DNA from: Verrucomicrobiota bacterium
GTDB lineage: Bacteria; Verrucomicrobiota; Verrucomicrobiia; Verrucomicrobiales; Verrucomicrobiaceae
DNA: 64,000 bases
Assembly: GCA_017301975.1 (NCBI GenBank)
Contig: JAFLEI010000003.1
Span: 124,724-188,723 of the forward strand
Direction: 5' to 3'
Shown here piece after piece: positions 31,448-41,154 of this stretch (its first letter is position 1; each line of letters starts with the position of its first letter). A program made the position numbers and the translations under genes. A model generated the notes under the pieces. The model was not told the DNA's origin. It worked only from the letters and a program-made list of their open reading frames with translations, and made no database searches.

Positions 31448-32590
31448 ATGCGCAAAGTCCTTCTCCTCGGCTCTACCGGCTCCATTGGCACAAGTGCCCT
31501 CAAAGTCGCGCGCGATATTCCTGAGCGAATGCAGATCGTCGGCCTGGCAGCGAACTGCAGTGTCGCGGCACTGGTGGAGCAGGTCCGCGAGACTGGGGTG
31601 AAACAGGTGGCGCTGACCGATGCCGCTGCTGCGGAAAAAGCGCGCGCGCTGCTGCCTGCGGATGTGGTGCTGCACACCGGCACGCAGGGGCTGGTCGATC
31701 TCGTCAATGAATCCGACGCCGACATGGTGCTCGTGGCCATCGTCGGCACCGCCGGTCTTGCCCCGGCGCTCGCCGCCATCGAGCGCGGCATGCACCTCGC
31801 CGTGGCCAGCAAGGAAATCCTCGTCATGGCCGGCGAGGCCGTCACCGAGGCCGCCAAGCGCAAAGGCGTGAACATCCTGCCCGTGGACAGCGAGCACAAC
31901 GCCATTTTCCAGTGCCTCGAAGGCCATCGGCATAGCAGCGTCCAGCGCATCCTTCTCACCGCCAGCGGAGGTCCCTTCCGAACACTGCCTGCCGATCAGC
32001 TTCCAGCCGTCACCGTCGCCCAGGCCCTGAAGCATCCCACTTGGACCATGGGCCGCAAGATCACCATCGACAGCGCCACCCTCTTCAACAAGGGGCTGGA
32101 AATGATCGAGGCCAAATGGCTCTTCGATGTGCCCATGGACAAGATCGAGGTCGTCGTGCATCCCCAGAGCATCGTGCACAGCATGGTCGAATTCGCCGAC
32201 AACAGTGTCATCGCCCAGCTCAGCCACAGCGACATGTGCTTTCCGATCCAGTACGCAGTTACCTGGCCCGACCGCGTGACGAACAATCTCAAGCCGCTTG
32301 ATTTTGCCAAAGTTGGTGCCTTGCATTTCGAGGCGCCGCGCGTGGACGATTTCCCCGCGCTTAATCTGGCCCGTCAGGCGGGGACTGTCGGCGGCACCCT
32401 GCCCGCCGTGCTCAATGCAGCGAATGAGGTGGCCGTGGATGCATTCCTCAATGGCAGGATATCATTCCCCGGCATCTGGCAGACGGTGGAGCGCGTCATG
32501 ACGGCGCATCAGACGGTTGAGCACCCGGATCTTGGAGCGCTTATCGAGGCGGATGCGTGGGCGCGGCGCAAAGCGGCCGAGTTGATCTGA
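31448..32590 (+). CDS. dxr: 1-deoxy-D-xylulose-5-phosphate reductoisomerase
   Basis: A 380-residue enzyme that converts DXP to methylerythritol 4-phosphate with NADPH, the committed step of non-mevalonate isoprenoid synthesis. Landmarks are the NADPH loop LLGSTGSIGTSALKV, the metal-binding PVDSEHNAIFQCL, ILLTASGGPFR, the MGRKITIDSATLFNKGLEMIEAKWLF active-site loop and a terminal helical domain (LPAVLNAANEVAVDAFL). The ATG at 31448 follows an in-frame GTG by one codon. It sits directly after cdsA; a polyprenyl diphosphate synthase lies later in the window (55962-56984), so the isoprenoid pathway is partly represented here. Confidence 0.96.
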   Translation: MRKVLLLGSTGSIGTSALKVARDIPERMQIVGLAANCSVAALVEQVRETGVKQVALTDAAAAEKARALLPADVVLHTGTQGLVDLVNESDADMVLVAIVGTAGLAPALAAIERGMHLAVASKEILVMAGEAVTEAAKRKGVNILPVDSEHNAIFQCLEGHRHSSVQRILLTASGGPFRTLPADQLPAVTVAQALKHPTWTMGRKITIDSATLFNKGLEMIEAKWLFDVPMDKIEVVVHPQSIVHSMVEFADNSVIAQLSHSDMCFPIQYAVTWPDRVTNNLKPLDFAKVGALHFEAPRVDDFPALNLARQAGTVGGTLPAVLNAANEVAVDAFLNGRISFPGIWQTVERVMTAHQTVEHPDLGALIEADAWARRKAAELI

Positions 32591-32682
32591 GCAGGGCCGC
32601 CTGCAAGTTTCCAAAATCTCCCCAAAAATGTCCTCGCCGCTTCGGGCGGCGTGCTACTCTCAGGGTGAACCCACTGTTCGCC

Positions 32683-35600
32683 ATGAAAACTACTTTCAGC
32701 CTCGCGCTGCTGCCTGCCATGATGCTGGCGTTTGTTTCCGTCTTTGCCATTTCCCATGCGGCTCCGCCAAAAGGGCGTGTCGACACGAAAACACCGCCGC
32801 CGCAGGAACTGCACGCCAGCATCACAATCAATCCGGAGGAACTGGCACCGGATTCGACGATCGAAGTCGTGTTTCCGACGCCGATGGTTGCCAAGGATCA
32901 GATCGGCAAGAGTGCCGCCACCTCGCCGCTGGTCGTCATACCAGAACTGACCGGCTCCTTTGAATGGACAAGCACCCGCAGCGGTCAGTTTCACCTCACT
33001 CAGGCACCTCACTTTGCCGCCAGCTATGAGTTCAAACTGCGCACTGGCTTGGCAGATCTCGCCGGCAAACCTCTTGCGGCTGAGAAGCTCAGTTCCGTGG
33101 AAAGCGCCCGCTTTCGCATCATCGACCAGCACCCGCGCTGGTTTGATGACGATGCGCAGAACCGCGCCCCGCGTTTCCTCTTCGAGTTCAACGACAGCGT
33201 GGCGCCTGCGGAAGTCGTCAAGCACATCAAGTTTGTCTCTGAATCATCCCCACAGCCGGTCGCGGCCAAAGTCCGTCACGCCACCGGCAAGGACTTCACC
33301 CGCATGGGCACCGAGCCGCAGGCGACTTGGGCGGAGGAAATCTCCAAGGTGAAACCTTCCGTTGGGGAAGATGCCGAACGGCTCAGCGCCATCATTGTGG
33401 AGCCTGAAACACAGCTCTCGATTGGCAAATGGCGTCTCACCATCGCTGAAACCCTCAGCAATACCTCCGGCATCAATCAAATCGCCACGGGTGACGACAT
33501 TCAGCTTGGCGAGATCAAGCCCTTCGAAGTACGTGAAGTGAAGGCTCATACGCCATTCGACAGTGATTACTACATCGATGTCGATTTCAACAAGCGCCTA
33601 CTGCCACCGACGACTGATGAAATGACGAAGGAGATGATCGAGGCATTTGCGCAAAAACTCGCGCCTTTCGTCACCATTCGCCGCTCCTCGCTCGGCCAGA
33701 AGCTGGCATCGGTGGTTCACAAGGATGAAGGCCCGGTCACTGGGCTCAAGGTCGAGATTCTCGGCCGCACCCTGCGCTTCACGGGACCTTTTGAAGTGAA
33801 CAAGAAGTACGCCGTCACGGTCGATATGGCGATGACTTCGGGGGACAATCTGCCGTTGCAGGCGAATTATAAAAACGAGGTCACTTTCGTCCCCAATCCT
33901 CCCTATCTGGCCGCGCCGAGTTTCCTCAACGCACAGCTCGCCAAAGGCGCTGCGAATTATGAATTCAGCGCCGCGAACGTGAAGCAGGTGCGCGTGCGGG
34001 CGAAGCGCCTCAACGGGCCCGAATTGCTCAAAGCCCTCGATGAGTATCGTGCCTACCGCACCGCCTTCTATGGCAATGACAAACAAAAGGCCGCCTACAA
34101 GATGCAGTCCATTGATGCCTACCCAGGCACGCAGGTGTTTGATCGCAGCTTTCCGGTGAACAAGCCGCTCGACCACAGTGAGATCCTGAAGCTGAACTGG
34201 CGCGAAGTGCTCGGCGATTTTCCTGCTGCACCGCTGTTCATCGAACTCGAAGGCACGGCCGCCGAGGGGATCGAGCAGAAAGGGGTGATCACCCAGACGC
34301 TCGTGCAGTTCACCGATCTGGGCATTATGCAGAAAAGCAATGGTCGCGAGTCGATGATTTTTGTGACTTCGCTGGAAACAGGCAAGGCTGTGCCGGGCGC
34401 GCGCCTCACCCTCGTCGATGCCGATCTGAAGCTCATCGGCTACGGTGACACAGACGCCAGCGGGATTGCCACTTCCCCGGGCGCCACGCCCGCGTTTGTG
34501 CTCGCTGAAAAGAACGGCGACTGCGCCGTCATTGAATGCAATGACAGCGGCATCAGCATTCCCTACGACATCTCTCAGGCTTATGAAAACGTCTGGAAGC
34601 CGCAGCGCCGCACGTTTGTCTTTTCCGACCGTCCGCTCTACAAGCCCGGAGACACGGCGCATTTCAAGGCGCATACACGCCTCCTCATCGGGGACGATCT
34701 GAGCCTGGATCAAGCACCCGCGCAGGGCCGTCTGGTGATTCGCGATCCTCGTTATCGTGTTGTGGTGGACAAACCGGTCACGTTCACCGCCAGCGGTGCG
34801 TGGGCGGATGATCTTGTGCTTCCGACCGGTCCCGCAGGCTGGTATGATCTGTCGATCAATCTCAAGGCGGCGAATCCGAACAGCCAGAGCAATGACGGTG
34901 GCGGCATGACCTTCCGCATTGACGACTACAAGCCAAACACCTTCGAGGTGAAACTGGATACGAAGGGCCTCAAGTTTCAGCCCGACCGCATCCACCTGCC
35001 GCTCAGCGCGAACTACTACATGGGCAAGGCGCTTTCCGTCGCCAAAGTGCAGTGGAGCGCCAACTCCCAACGCGACTACGAAGCGCCCGCAGCTTATCGC
35101 AAATATCACTTCGGCGAAGCTGATGCGTGGTCACATTACGGGCAGGATCGCGATGCCGATGGCGACTACGCTGGTCATGAAAATGACGATGTGGAAAACG
35201 AATGGTTCGTGAATGGCAATCTCTTCCTGGCAGAGGACGGCACTGCTGCCCTGGAGATGCCGCAGCCGCCGCCAGATCGTGCCGCACTGCCGCAGCGTGT
35301 GCGGGTGAATGCGGAAGTCACCGACATCAATGAGCAGACCATCAGTTCCAGTGCCGAGTTTGAAGTGCCCGGCGCGAATTTCCTGCTGGGGCTCAAGGGG
35401 CCTGAGTATTTCGGCAGCGCCGGCAAGGCATTGCAGCTTGAAGTCGTTGCGATTGATTCCAAAGGCGCTCCCGCAGCAGGCGCTGTGCACGTCGATCTGA
35501 AAGTTGAGCGCCAGGAATATCACACGCTGAAAATCGCCACCGCCGGCGGTGGCTCGACGACCAAAGATCAGGTCATCCTGCGGGAAGAACTGAAGCAGAG

Positions 35601-38600
35601 TCTCGATTTGAAGGCGTCCACCGCAGGTTCGGCTCCCTCGGCCAGCATTTCATTCACTCCCGCTGCGGGCGGCGTTTATTTCGTCACCGCCGAATCTGTG
35701 GACGCCAAAGGCACGAAGGTGCTCTCCCGCATGCCTTTCTATGCTGTAGGCGGCAATGAATTTCCCTGGGCAATGGAAGACGGCAACCGGATGAACCTCC
35801 AGCCCGAGAAAACGAAACTCAAGCCGGGTGAAGATGCTGTGATCGTGGTCAAGACACCCATCGCAGGCACCGCGCTTGTCACTGTGGAGCGCAACAAGCT
35901 GCACCGCCAGTTCGTCACTGAACTCACGCTCGAAAATCCGATCATCCGTGTGCCTTTGGGCGAGGACGAATTTCCCAATGCTTACGTTTCCGTCATCGTC
36001 ATCCGTGGTTCCTCAGCCAGCACCAAGCAGCATAAAATGCCGGAGTATCGGGTGGGCTACTGCGCGCTGACCGTGGAGTCGGATGCGAAGGAATTGAAGC
36101 TCGCGGTGAAGCCAGATCGCGATGAAGTGCGCCCTGCGGAAGAAGTGAAAATCACCACGACGATCACCGATGCCAAAGGTGCTGCTGTTTTAGGGGCGGA
36201 TGTGACGCTCTACGCCGTGGATGAGGGCGTGCTCAGCCTCATGAAGCATGAGACCCCTGATCCTTCCGCATTCTTCCACGCCGAGTTTCCTCTGGCGGTG
36301 GACAGCTTCACCTCCTTCGACAACCTGCTGTCTGAGGAGGCCACCGCACGTGACCGCGGCAACAAGGGCTTCGTCGTGGGTGGTGGGGATGGCGACGGCA
36401 ACGGGCCGGATGTGAACATTCGAAAAAATTTCATCGTCACGCCACTGTGGCTTGCCTCTGGCACCACCGACGGGCAGGGCAAACTGACTGCCAGCGTCAA
36501 CGCACCGGACAATCTCACGCGCTATCGCATCATGGCCGTCGCCGCGCATGGGACGGATCTTTTTGGCAGCGGTGAATCCGCTTTCAAGATCAACAAGCCG
36601 CTTATGATCGAGCCTGCTGTGCCACGTTTCGCCCGCCTGGGTGATGAATTCCTAGTAAAGGCCGTGGTTCACAACACCACGCCAAATGCTGGTGCGGTTG
36701 AAGTCACGCTCGAACTCGATGCCACGGCAGACTTCATTCAAGAGAAGCGGGATTTTGTTCCAGCTTCCCTCAAGGCCGGTACTGGTGGCAGCGCCAAGCA
36801 GCAGAAAATCATCCTACAAATCAAAGCTGGTGAAACCGCCGCGATGGCGTTCCCGGTGCAGTTCGTGCAGCTTGGCACTGCAAAGTGGAAATGGACTGCG
36901 CGTGGCGTGGACTGGCAGGTGGCAGCCAGTGACGGCACCGAATCGAACTTTGAAGTGAACCATCCCGTGCCTGAGCTGCGCTATGTGAGCTACACACGTC
37001 TCAAGGCAGACGAGCCCAACGAGAACCTCATCAAAGACGTGAATCCGGCGCTGCTGGAAGGCGAAGGCGCGCTCTCGCTGGGCATCAGCAACAGCCGCCT
37101 CTATGAGGCACGCGATGCCGTCGGCTATGTGTTGCAGTATCCTTATGGATGTGTCGAGCAGACGACTTCTTCGACGATGCCCTGGCTCGCTCTCGGCAAA
37201 TACGAGCCGCTGTTCCCTGATCTGCTTGGGGGCGGCAAGGCAAAGCAGGCCGTGCAGGCAGGTGTGGACAAGCTCCTGCAAATGACCACGGACGAAGGCG
37301 GCCTCGCCTACTGGCCGGGCGGCACTGAGTCCAGCTTCTGGGGCAGCGCCTATGGCGGAATGATGCTGCTGCGCGCACGAGAACAAGGCGCGGCTGTTCC
37401 CGCTGACACCATCAACAAGCTCGTCGAATTCCTCTCGAAGAAGCTGCGCGGACTCGATGAGGAAAAAGACCTCTACAACATCACCGATTCCGCCCTGGCG
37501 CTCTACACCCTCGCCAAGGCTGGCAAACCCGAGCCGGCCTATCAAAACCTGCTTTTCGGTAGGCGCGAGCACCTGCCTGAAATCGCCCGGCTCTACCTCG
37601 CGCTTTCGATGTGTCTGAGCAACGCCCCCGAGCAGCAGATCAAGGACACGCTGGGCTGGAAGCCTGCAGAGCCTCCCGCTCCTGTGAAGCCTGCCAGCAA
37701 GGCCAAGTCGAAGGCCGACACTGCCAAGTCTAAAACCGAGACGAAGGCCAAGGCACCACCAGCACCGCGTCCCGTCATTTGGAGCCATTGGGCCGGAAAT
37801 GGCGCCAACAAGGCGCTGCGTCTGATCTGCTACACCCACCTCGGCCTCACCGCGGATGCGGAGAATCTGGCCGTGTCGATCCTGCAGTCCCGCAACGGCC
37901 GTGGCGAATGGGGCAACACCTTCACCAATGCCTGGACCCTCACCGCCCTGGCCGCCTATGAACGCAGCTTGAAAAAAGTCGGCGAGCCGCTCGCTGCGAC
38001 CGCTCATTGGGACACCCAGGCCGTACCGCTCAATCTCGCCGCTGGATTCTCAAGCTCCCACGTGAACTTTGAGCTCAATCAGGCGCTTAGCGCCAAGCCC
38101 TTGAGCGTCGAACTTCCAGCCGGTCGTGAGATCTATGGACGCGTCGAGGCCAGCAGCTTTCCTCCGCAGCGTGACTTCGCCGGTGAGAACAAAGGCTACG
38201 CCATCGAGCGCAGCTACGAGGAGCTGAACATGGACGGCTCCACCTCCGGCACCGATGACCTCCGCGTTGGCGACATGGTCGTCGTCACCCTCAAGATCGA
38301 AATCGGCGGTGGCGATCGCTACCTCGCCATCGACGACGCCTTGCCTGCCGTCTTTGAGGCCATCAATCCCGAGTTCGGCACCCAGAGCGAACGCGAAGGC
38401 GATCAACTGCCCGACGGCACCCAGGCCTGGTTCTGCGATCATCGCGAGATCCGTACAGACCGCGCTCTGTTCTTTACCGATTTTGCGCCTGCCAAAGGCA
38501 AGTTCACTCTCCAATACCTCGCCCGCGTCATCGCAGAAGGCGACACCACGGCACCTCCCGCCCGCATTGAAGCGATGTACCAGCCCGACAAATACGGCCT

Positions 38601-38661
38601 CAGCCCGACCCAGCGCGTCCGCACCTTGCCTTCGGGAAATACGAAGGTGGCGGGGAAGTGA
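32683..38661 (+). CDS. Bacterial alpha-2-macroglobulin with thioester motif
   Basis: A very large exported protein of 1992 residues. A signal peptide ends at SHA, and no lipobox follows, so it is probably periplasmic and soluble, unlike lipid-anchored E. coli YfhM. Domains in order are N-terminal macroglobulin beta domains (residues 40-600), bait-region and MG domains (FVFSDRPLYKPGDTAHFKAH near 650), a central A2M domain (VTPLWLASGTTDGQGKLTASVNAPDNLTRYR near 1260), and the thioester domain with GCVEQTT at C1490-Q1493. The alpha/alpha toroid that follows contains a low-complexity insert (KPASKAKSKADTAKSK, near 1670). Such proteins trap attacking proteases through the thioester. The usual partner PbpC is not adjacent. 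Confidence 0.95.
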   Translation: MKTTFSLALLPAMMLAFVSVFAISHAAPPKGRVDTKTPPPQELHASITINPEELAPDSTIEVVFPTPMVAKDQIGKSAATSPLVVIPELTGSFEWTSTRSGQFHLTQAPHFAASYEFKLRTGLADLAGKPLAAEKLSSVESARFRIIDQHPRWFDDDAQNRAPRFLFEFNDSVAPAEVVKHIKFVSESSPQPVAAKVRHATGKDFTRMGTEPQATWAEEISKVKPSVGEDAERLSAIIVEPETQLSIGKWRLTIAETLSNTSGINQIATGDDIQLGEIKPFEVREVKAHTPFDSDYYIDVDFNKRLLPPTTDEMTKEMIEAFAQKLAPFVTIRRSSLGQKLASVVHKDEGPVTGLKVEILGRTLRFTGPFEVNKKYAVTVDMAMTSGDNLPLQANYKNEVTFVPNPPYLAAPSFLNAQLAKGAANYEFSAANVKQVRVRAKRLNGPELLKALDEYRAYRTAFYGNDKQKAAYKMQSIDAYPGTQVFDRSFPVNKPLDHSEILKLNWREVLGDFPAAPLFIELEGTAAEGIEQKGVITQTLVQFTDLGIMQKSNGRESMIFVTSLETGKAVPGARLTLVDADLKLIGYGDTDASGIATSPGATPAFVLAEKNGDCAVIECNDSGISIPYDISQAYENVWKPQRRTFVFSDRPLYKPGDTAHFKAHTRLLIGDDLSLDQAPAQGRLVIRDPRYRVVVDKPVTFTASGAWADDLVLPTGPAGWYDLSINLKAANPNSQSNDGGGMTFRIDDYKPNTFEVKLDTKGLKFQPDRIHLPLSANYYMGKALSVAKVQWSANSQRDYEAPAAYRKYHFGEADAWSHYGQDRDADGDYAGHENDDVENEWFVNGNLFLAEDGTAALEMPQPPPDRAALPQRVRVNAEVTDINEQTISSSAEFEVPGANFLLGLKGPEYFGSAGKALQLEVVAIDSKGAPAAGAVHVDLKVERQEYHTLKIATAGGGSTTKDQVILREELKQSLDLKASTAGSAPSASISFTPAAGGVYFVTAESVDAKGTKVLSRMPFYAVGGNEFPWAMEDGNRMNLQPEKTKLKPGEDAVIVVKTPIAGTALVTVERNKLHRQFVTELTLENPIIRVPLGEDEFPNAYVSVIVIRGSSASTKQHKMPEYRVGYCALTVESDAKELKLAVKPDRDEVRPAEEVKITTTITDAKGAAVLGADVTLYAVDEGVLSLMKHETPDPSAFFHAEFPLAVDSFTSFDNLLSEEATARDRGNKGFVVGGGDGDGNGPDVNIRKNFIVTPLWLASGTTDGQGKLTASVNAPDNLTRYRIMAVAAHGTDLFGSGESAFKINKPLMIEPAVPRFARLGDEFLVKAVVHNTTPNAGAVEVTLELDATADFIQEKRDFVPASLKAGTGGSAKQQKIILQIKAGETAAMAFPVQFVQLGTAKWKWTARGVDWQVAASDGTESNFEVNHPVPELRYVSYTRLKADEPNENLIKDVNPALLEGEGALSLGISNSRLYEARDAVGYVLQYPYGCVEQTTSSTMPWLALGKYEPLFPDLLGGGKAKQAVQAGVDKLLQMTTDEGGLAYWPGGTESSFWGSAYGGMMLLRAREQGAAVPADTINKLVEFLSKKLRGLDEEKDLYNITDSALALYTLAKAGKPEPAYQNLLFGRREHLPEIARLYLALSMCLSNAPEQQIKDTLGWKPAEPPAPVKPASKAKSKADTAKSKTETKAKAPPAPRPVIWSHWAGNGANKALRLICYTHLGLTADAENLAVSILQSRNGRGEWGNTFTNAWTLTALAAYERSLKKVGEPLAATAHWDTQAVPLNLAAGFSSSHVNFELNQALSAKPLSVELPAGREIYGRVEASSFPPQRDFAGENKGYAIERSYEELNMDGSTSGTDDLRVGDMVVVTLKIEIGGGDRYLAIDDALPAVFEAINPEFGTQSEREGDQLPDGTQAWFCDHREIRTDRALFFTDFAPAKGKFTLQYLARVIAEGDTTAPPARIEAMYQPDKYGLSPTQRVRTLPSGNTKVAGK

Positions 38662-38682
38662 ATTGGTGCGCTCAACATTGTC

Positions 38683-38913
38683 ATGTCTTGGCGCGTACTG
38701 ATCCTGCTGGTCATTCCGCTCTACTTTTTAAGCTTGGCGGTTAAAGCGATCAAAAGTGGCAGGATTCAGAGTGCTTGGCGGGGAAAAACCGATACATTTT
38801 TTCGTCATAGTGATCCATGGATGTTTTGGTTTTTGACGGCCACATTGATCGGCATCTCCGTCATCATATCTTTTTGCATCATTATTGCCTCTGCTGCAGC
38901 AGTTAAACCGTAG
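38683..38913 (+). CDS. Small membrane protein of unknown function
   Basis: A 76-residue protein with two predicted membrane helices, residues 4-22 (RVLILLVIPLYFLSLAVKA) and 47-70 (MFWFLTATLIGISVIISFCIII), with a basic loop between (KSGRIQSAWRGK). It starts 22 nt after the macroglobulin gene and is probably co-transcribed. Its codon use and local GC are lower than those of its neighbours. No family is recognised. Confidence 0.55.
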   Translation: MSWRVLILLVIPLYFLSLAVKAIKSGRIQSAWRGKTDTFFRHSDPWMFWFLTATLIGISVIISFCIIIASAAAVKP

Positions 38914-38922
38914 TTTCCCGCA

Positions 38923-40206
38923 TTGTCCGCCACATCTGCCATCTCCCACATCCGCGCATCCTTCCCGGAGCAGGGCTTCTTCGCGGAGAAGGAGTGGGTG
39001 CTTTCACCTGAGGCGTTCGCGTTGGACGCGAAGACCGTGGTGTTGATCCAATCACTCGGCCCTGCGCTCCGCGCCTTTCAGCGTGCCTGCAACCGCTTGT
39101 ACTTCGATGCGGCATACCCGTGGGTGGCACAACTGCTGGATCAGGGCAAGCCGCAGCGCGTGCTGGATCTCGGTCGCACTCCGCGCTGGCATGAAGACCT
39201 GCCACGCGTGCTGCGGCCGGACCTGGTGCTGACGGAAACCGGGGTGACCATCTCGGAGCTGGACTCACTGCCCGGCGGCATCGGTTTGACCGCGTGGCTG
39301 AATGAAACCTATGCAGCCCTGAATCAAAACGTGATCGGCGGAGCCACTGGAATCATCGAGGCATTTGCCGCCGCATTTCCGAGTGAGGACATCCTGATCT
39401 CACGTGAATCCGGCGACTACCTCCCGGAGATGAGCTGGCTCGCAGAAAAGCTCGGACGCCGCGTGCTGCGACCATGGGAGGTGCAGCCGTACGAGCTCAA
39501 TGGCGCTGCGATCTACCGCTTCTTCGAACTCTTCGACTTAGCCAATGTAGAGAACGCGGATGTCATGCTGCGCATGGCGGAGCGCGGCGAGCTCAGCTTC
39601 ACTCCGCCGATCAAAGCCTTCCTCGAAGAAAAGCTCTGGCTGGCGCTGTTCTGGTCTCCCACGTTGGCAGAGTATTGGAAGTCAGCACTCAGCGCTGAGC
39701 ACCTGGCGCTTTTGCAGCAATGCATCCCCATGGGCTGGGTGGTTGATCCCGTGCCATTGCCGCCCTTCGCCGTGTGGCCGAAGCTCGACATTCAGAGCTG
39801 GCACGAGATGAAATCCTTCGGTGGCAAGCAGAGGCAGCTCGTACTGAAGATCAGTGGCTTTTCCGAGCGCGGCTGGGGATCGCGAGGAGTGTTCATCGGG
39901 CATGATCTTTCGCAGGAGCAGTGGGGCACGGCCATTGATGAGGCGCTGGCGAGTTTCCCGACGAATCCGTTCGTGCTCCAGGAGTTTCATCGTGCCAGGG
40001 TGGTCACCCATCCGGCATGGGACGCGGAAAAACAGGCCACTTGGGCGATGCAAAGCAGGGTGCGGCTCTGCCCTTACTATTTTGCGACCTCGGAGGAGGA
40101 TGAAGACCCGGCACTCGGCGGCGTGCTGGCCACGGTCTGCCCGGCGGACAAAAAAATCCTCCATGGCATGCGGGATGCGATGATGCTGCCTTGCGTTGCG
40201 CGCTGA
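38923..40206 (+). CDS. Putative ATP-grasp-like protein of unknown function
   Basis: A 427-residue cytoplasmic protein. The C-terminal half carries features of an ATP-grasp ligase: LVLKISGFSERGWGSRGVFIG (a K-containing strand followed by a glycine-rich loop) and FPTNPFVLQEFHRARVV, where the E would bind metal or adenine. The N-terminal part (residues 20-200) includes PQRVLDLGRTPRWHEDLPRVLRPDL and VIGGATGIIEAFAAAFPS. These pieces resemble glutathionylspermidine-synthase-like or circularly permuted ATP-grasp enzymes, but I cannot place it in a named family. The only start that includes the whole N-terminal domain is TTG at 38923, 9 nt after the small membrane protein. Confidence 0.65.
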   Translation: MSATSAISHIRASFPEQGFFAEKEWVLSPEAFALDAKTVVLIQSLGPALRAFQRACNRLYFDAAYPWVAQLLDQGKPQRVLDLGRTPRWHEDLPRVLRPDLVLTETGVTISELDSLPGGIGLTAWLNETYAALNQNVIGGATGIIEAFAAAFPSEDILISRESGDYLPEMSWLAEKLGRRVLRPWEVQPYELNGAAIYRFFELFDLANVENADVMLRMAERGELSFTPPIKAFLEEKLWLALFWSPTLAEYWKSALSAEHLALLQQCIPMGWVVDPVPLPPFAVWPKLDIQSWHEMKSFGGKQRQLVLKISGFSERGWGSRGVFIGHDLSQEQWGTAIDEALASFPTNPFVLQEFHRARVVTHPAWDAEKQATWAMQSRVRLCPYYFATSEEDEDPALGGVLATVCPADKKILHGMRDAMMLPCVAR

Positions 40207-40228
40207 TTTCCGCTCCATTGGAGGCACC

Positions 40229-41095
40229 ATGAAGCTCCTGCCCGCTCTTCTGCTCATCTCGACCTCTCTTTTTTCTGCTGAACCCATCGTGATGCATCTA
40301 TGGCCCGGTGGAGCGCCGGAGCAGCCCGGGGTGAAAATCGAGGCGGAAAAGGAAGTTCCAAAAAAATCGGCAGATGATGTGCAGCGCATCACGAACGTGA
40401 CCGATCCGATCATCACCGTCTTTCAGCCCGAAAAACCGAACGGCACGGCGGTGATGGTGTGCCCCGGCGGGGGCTACGGCATCCTCGCCTATGAGCATGA
40501 AGGCTCGCAGGTCTGCGACTTTCTGGTCAAGCATGGCGTCACCGGCATTCTGCTCAAATACCGGGTGCCAAAGCGCGATCCGAAAGATCCGGGCCGCGAG
40601 GCCTTGCAGGATGCCCAGCGTGCGATGGGAATCATTCGTCACCACGCTGCCGAATGGGGTCTCAAACCGGATCGCATCGGCATCCTGGGCTTTTCCGCCG
40701 GTGGCCATCTCACTGTCATGACGGCACTGCATGCAAATGATCGGACCTACAAAACTGATCCTGCGCTGGATGTTGAGGACGCCACGCCAAACTTTGCCGT
40801 TCCCGTGTACCCCGCCTATCTCGTCAGCAAAGAGGACATCACGCATCTGCTTCCAGGCTTTGAGGTCACAGCCAAATCCCCCCCGATGTGTCTGGTGCAT
40901 GCGGGCGATGACCCATGGCCCGCCAGCGCCAGTGCGCTGCTCTATCTCGAATACAAAAAGCTCAACATCCCCTGCGAACTGCACATCTACGCCAAAGGCG
41001 GCCATGGCTTCGGCATGCGCAAAAGCGGAGCCCCGGTCAATGAGTGGCCGGACCGTGTGGCGGATTGGATGAAATCGATGGGATACATTCCGTGA
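40229..41095 (+). CDS. Secreted alpha/beta hydrolase (esterase/acetylxylan-esterase-like)
   Basis: An exported hydrolase of 288 residues. The signal peptide is MKLLPALLLISTSLFSAE. The region VMHLWPGGAPEQPG is typical of PVC secreted esterases of the acetylxylan-esterase/pectin-acetylesterase type. VMVCPGGGYGILAYEHEG holds the oxyanion hole, GILGFSAGGHLTVM is the nucleophile elbow, CLVHAGDDPW the acid and IYAKGGHGFGM the histidine. The ATG at 40229 has a GGAGG ribosome site 5 nt upstream and supersedes the in-frame start at 40196 inside the preceding gene. A role in deacetylating plant or algal polysaccharides fits its relatives. Confidence 0.9.
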   Translation: MKLLPALLLISTSLFSAEPIVMHLWPGGAPEQPGVKIEAEKEVPKKSADDVQRITNVTDPIITVFQPEKPNGTAVMVCPGGGYGILAYEHEGSQVCDFLVKHGVTGILLKYRVPKRDPKDPGREALQDAQRAMGIIRHHAAEWGLKPDRIGILGFSAGGHLTVMTALHANDRTYKTDPALDVEDATPNFAVPVYPAYLVSKEDITHLLPGFEVTAKSPPMCLVHAGDDPWPASASALLYLEYKKLNIPCELHIYAKGGHGFGMRKSGAPVNEWPDRVADWMKSMGYIP

Positions 41096-41154
41096 CCCCC
41101 GCATCTGCGTGGTGGCTTGTGCCTCGAAGCGGACTATGGTGAAGCTGCGCCTGA

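Noticed and set aside
33598..35109. Minus-strand open frame of 503 codons inside the macroglobulin gene
   Set aside because: It is antisense to a gene with clear domains and shows no domain or signal of its own.
40196..40228. Earlier start for the secreted esterase
   Set aside because: It lies inside the preceding gene and lacks the GGAGG element and signal peptide that precede the ATG at 40229.
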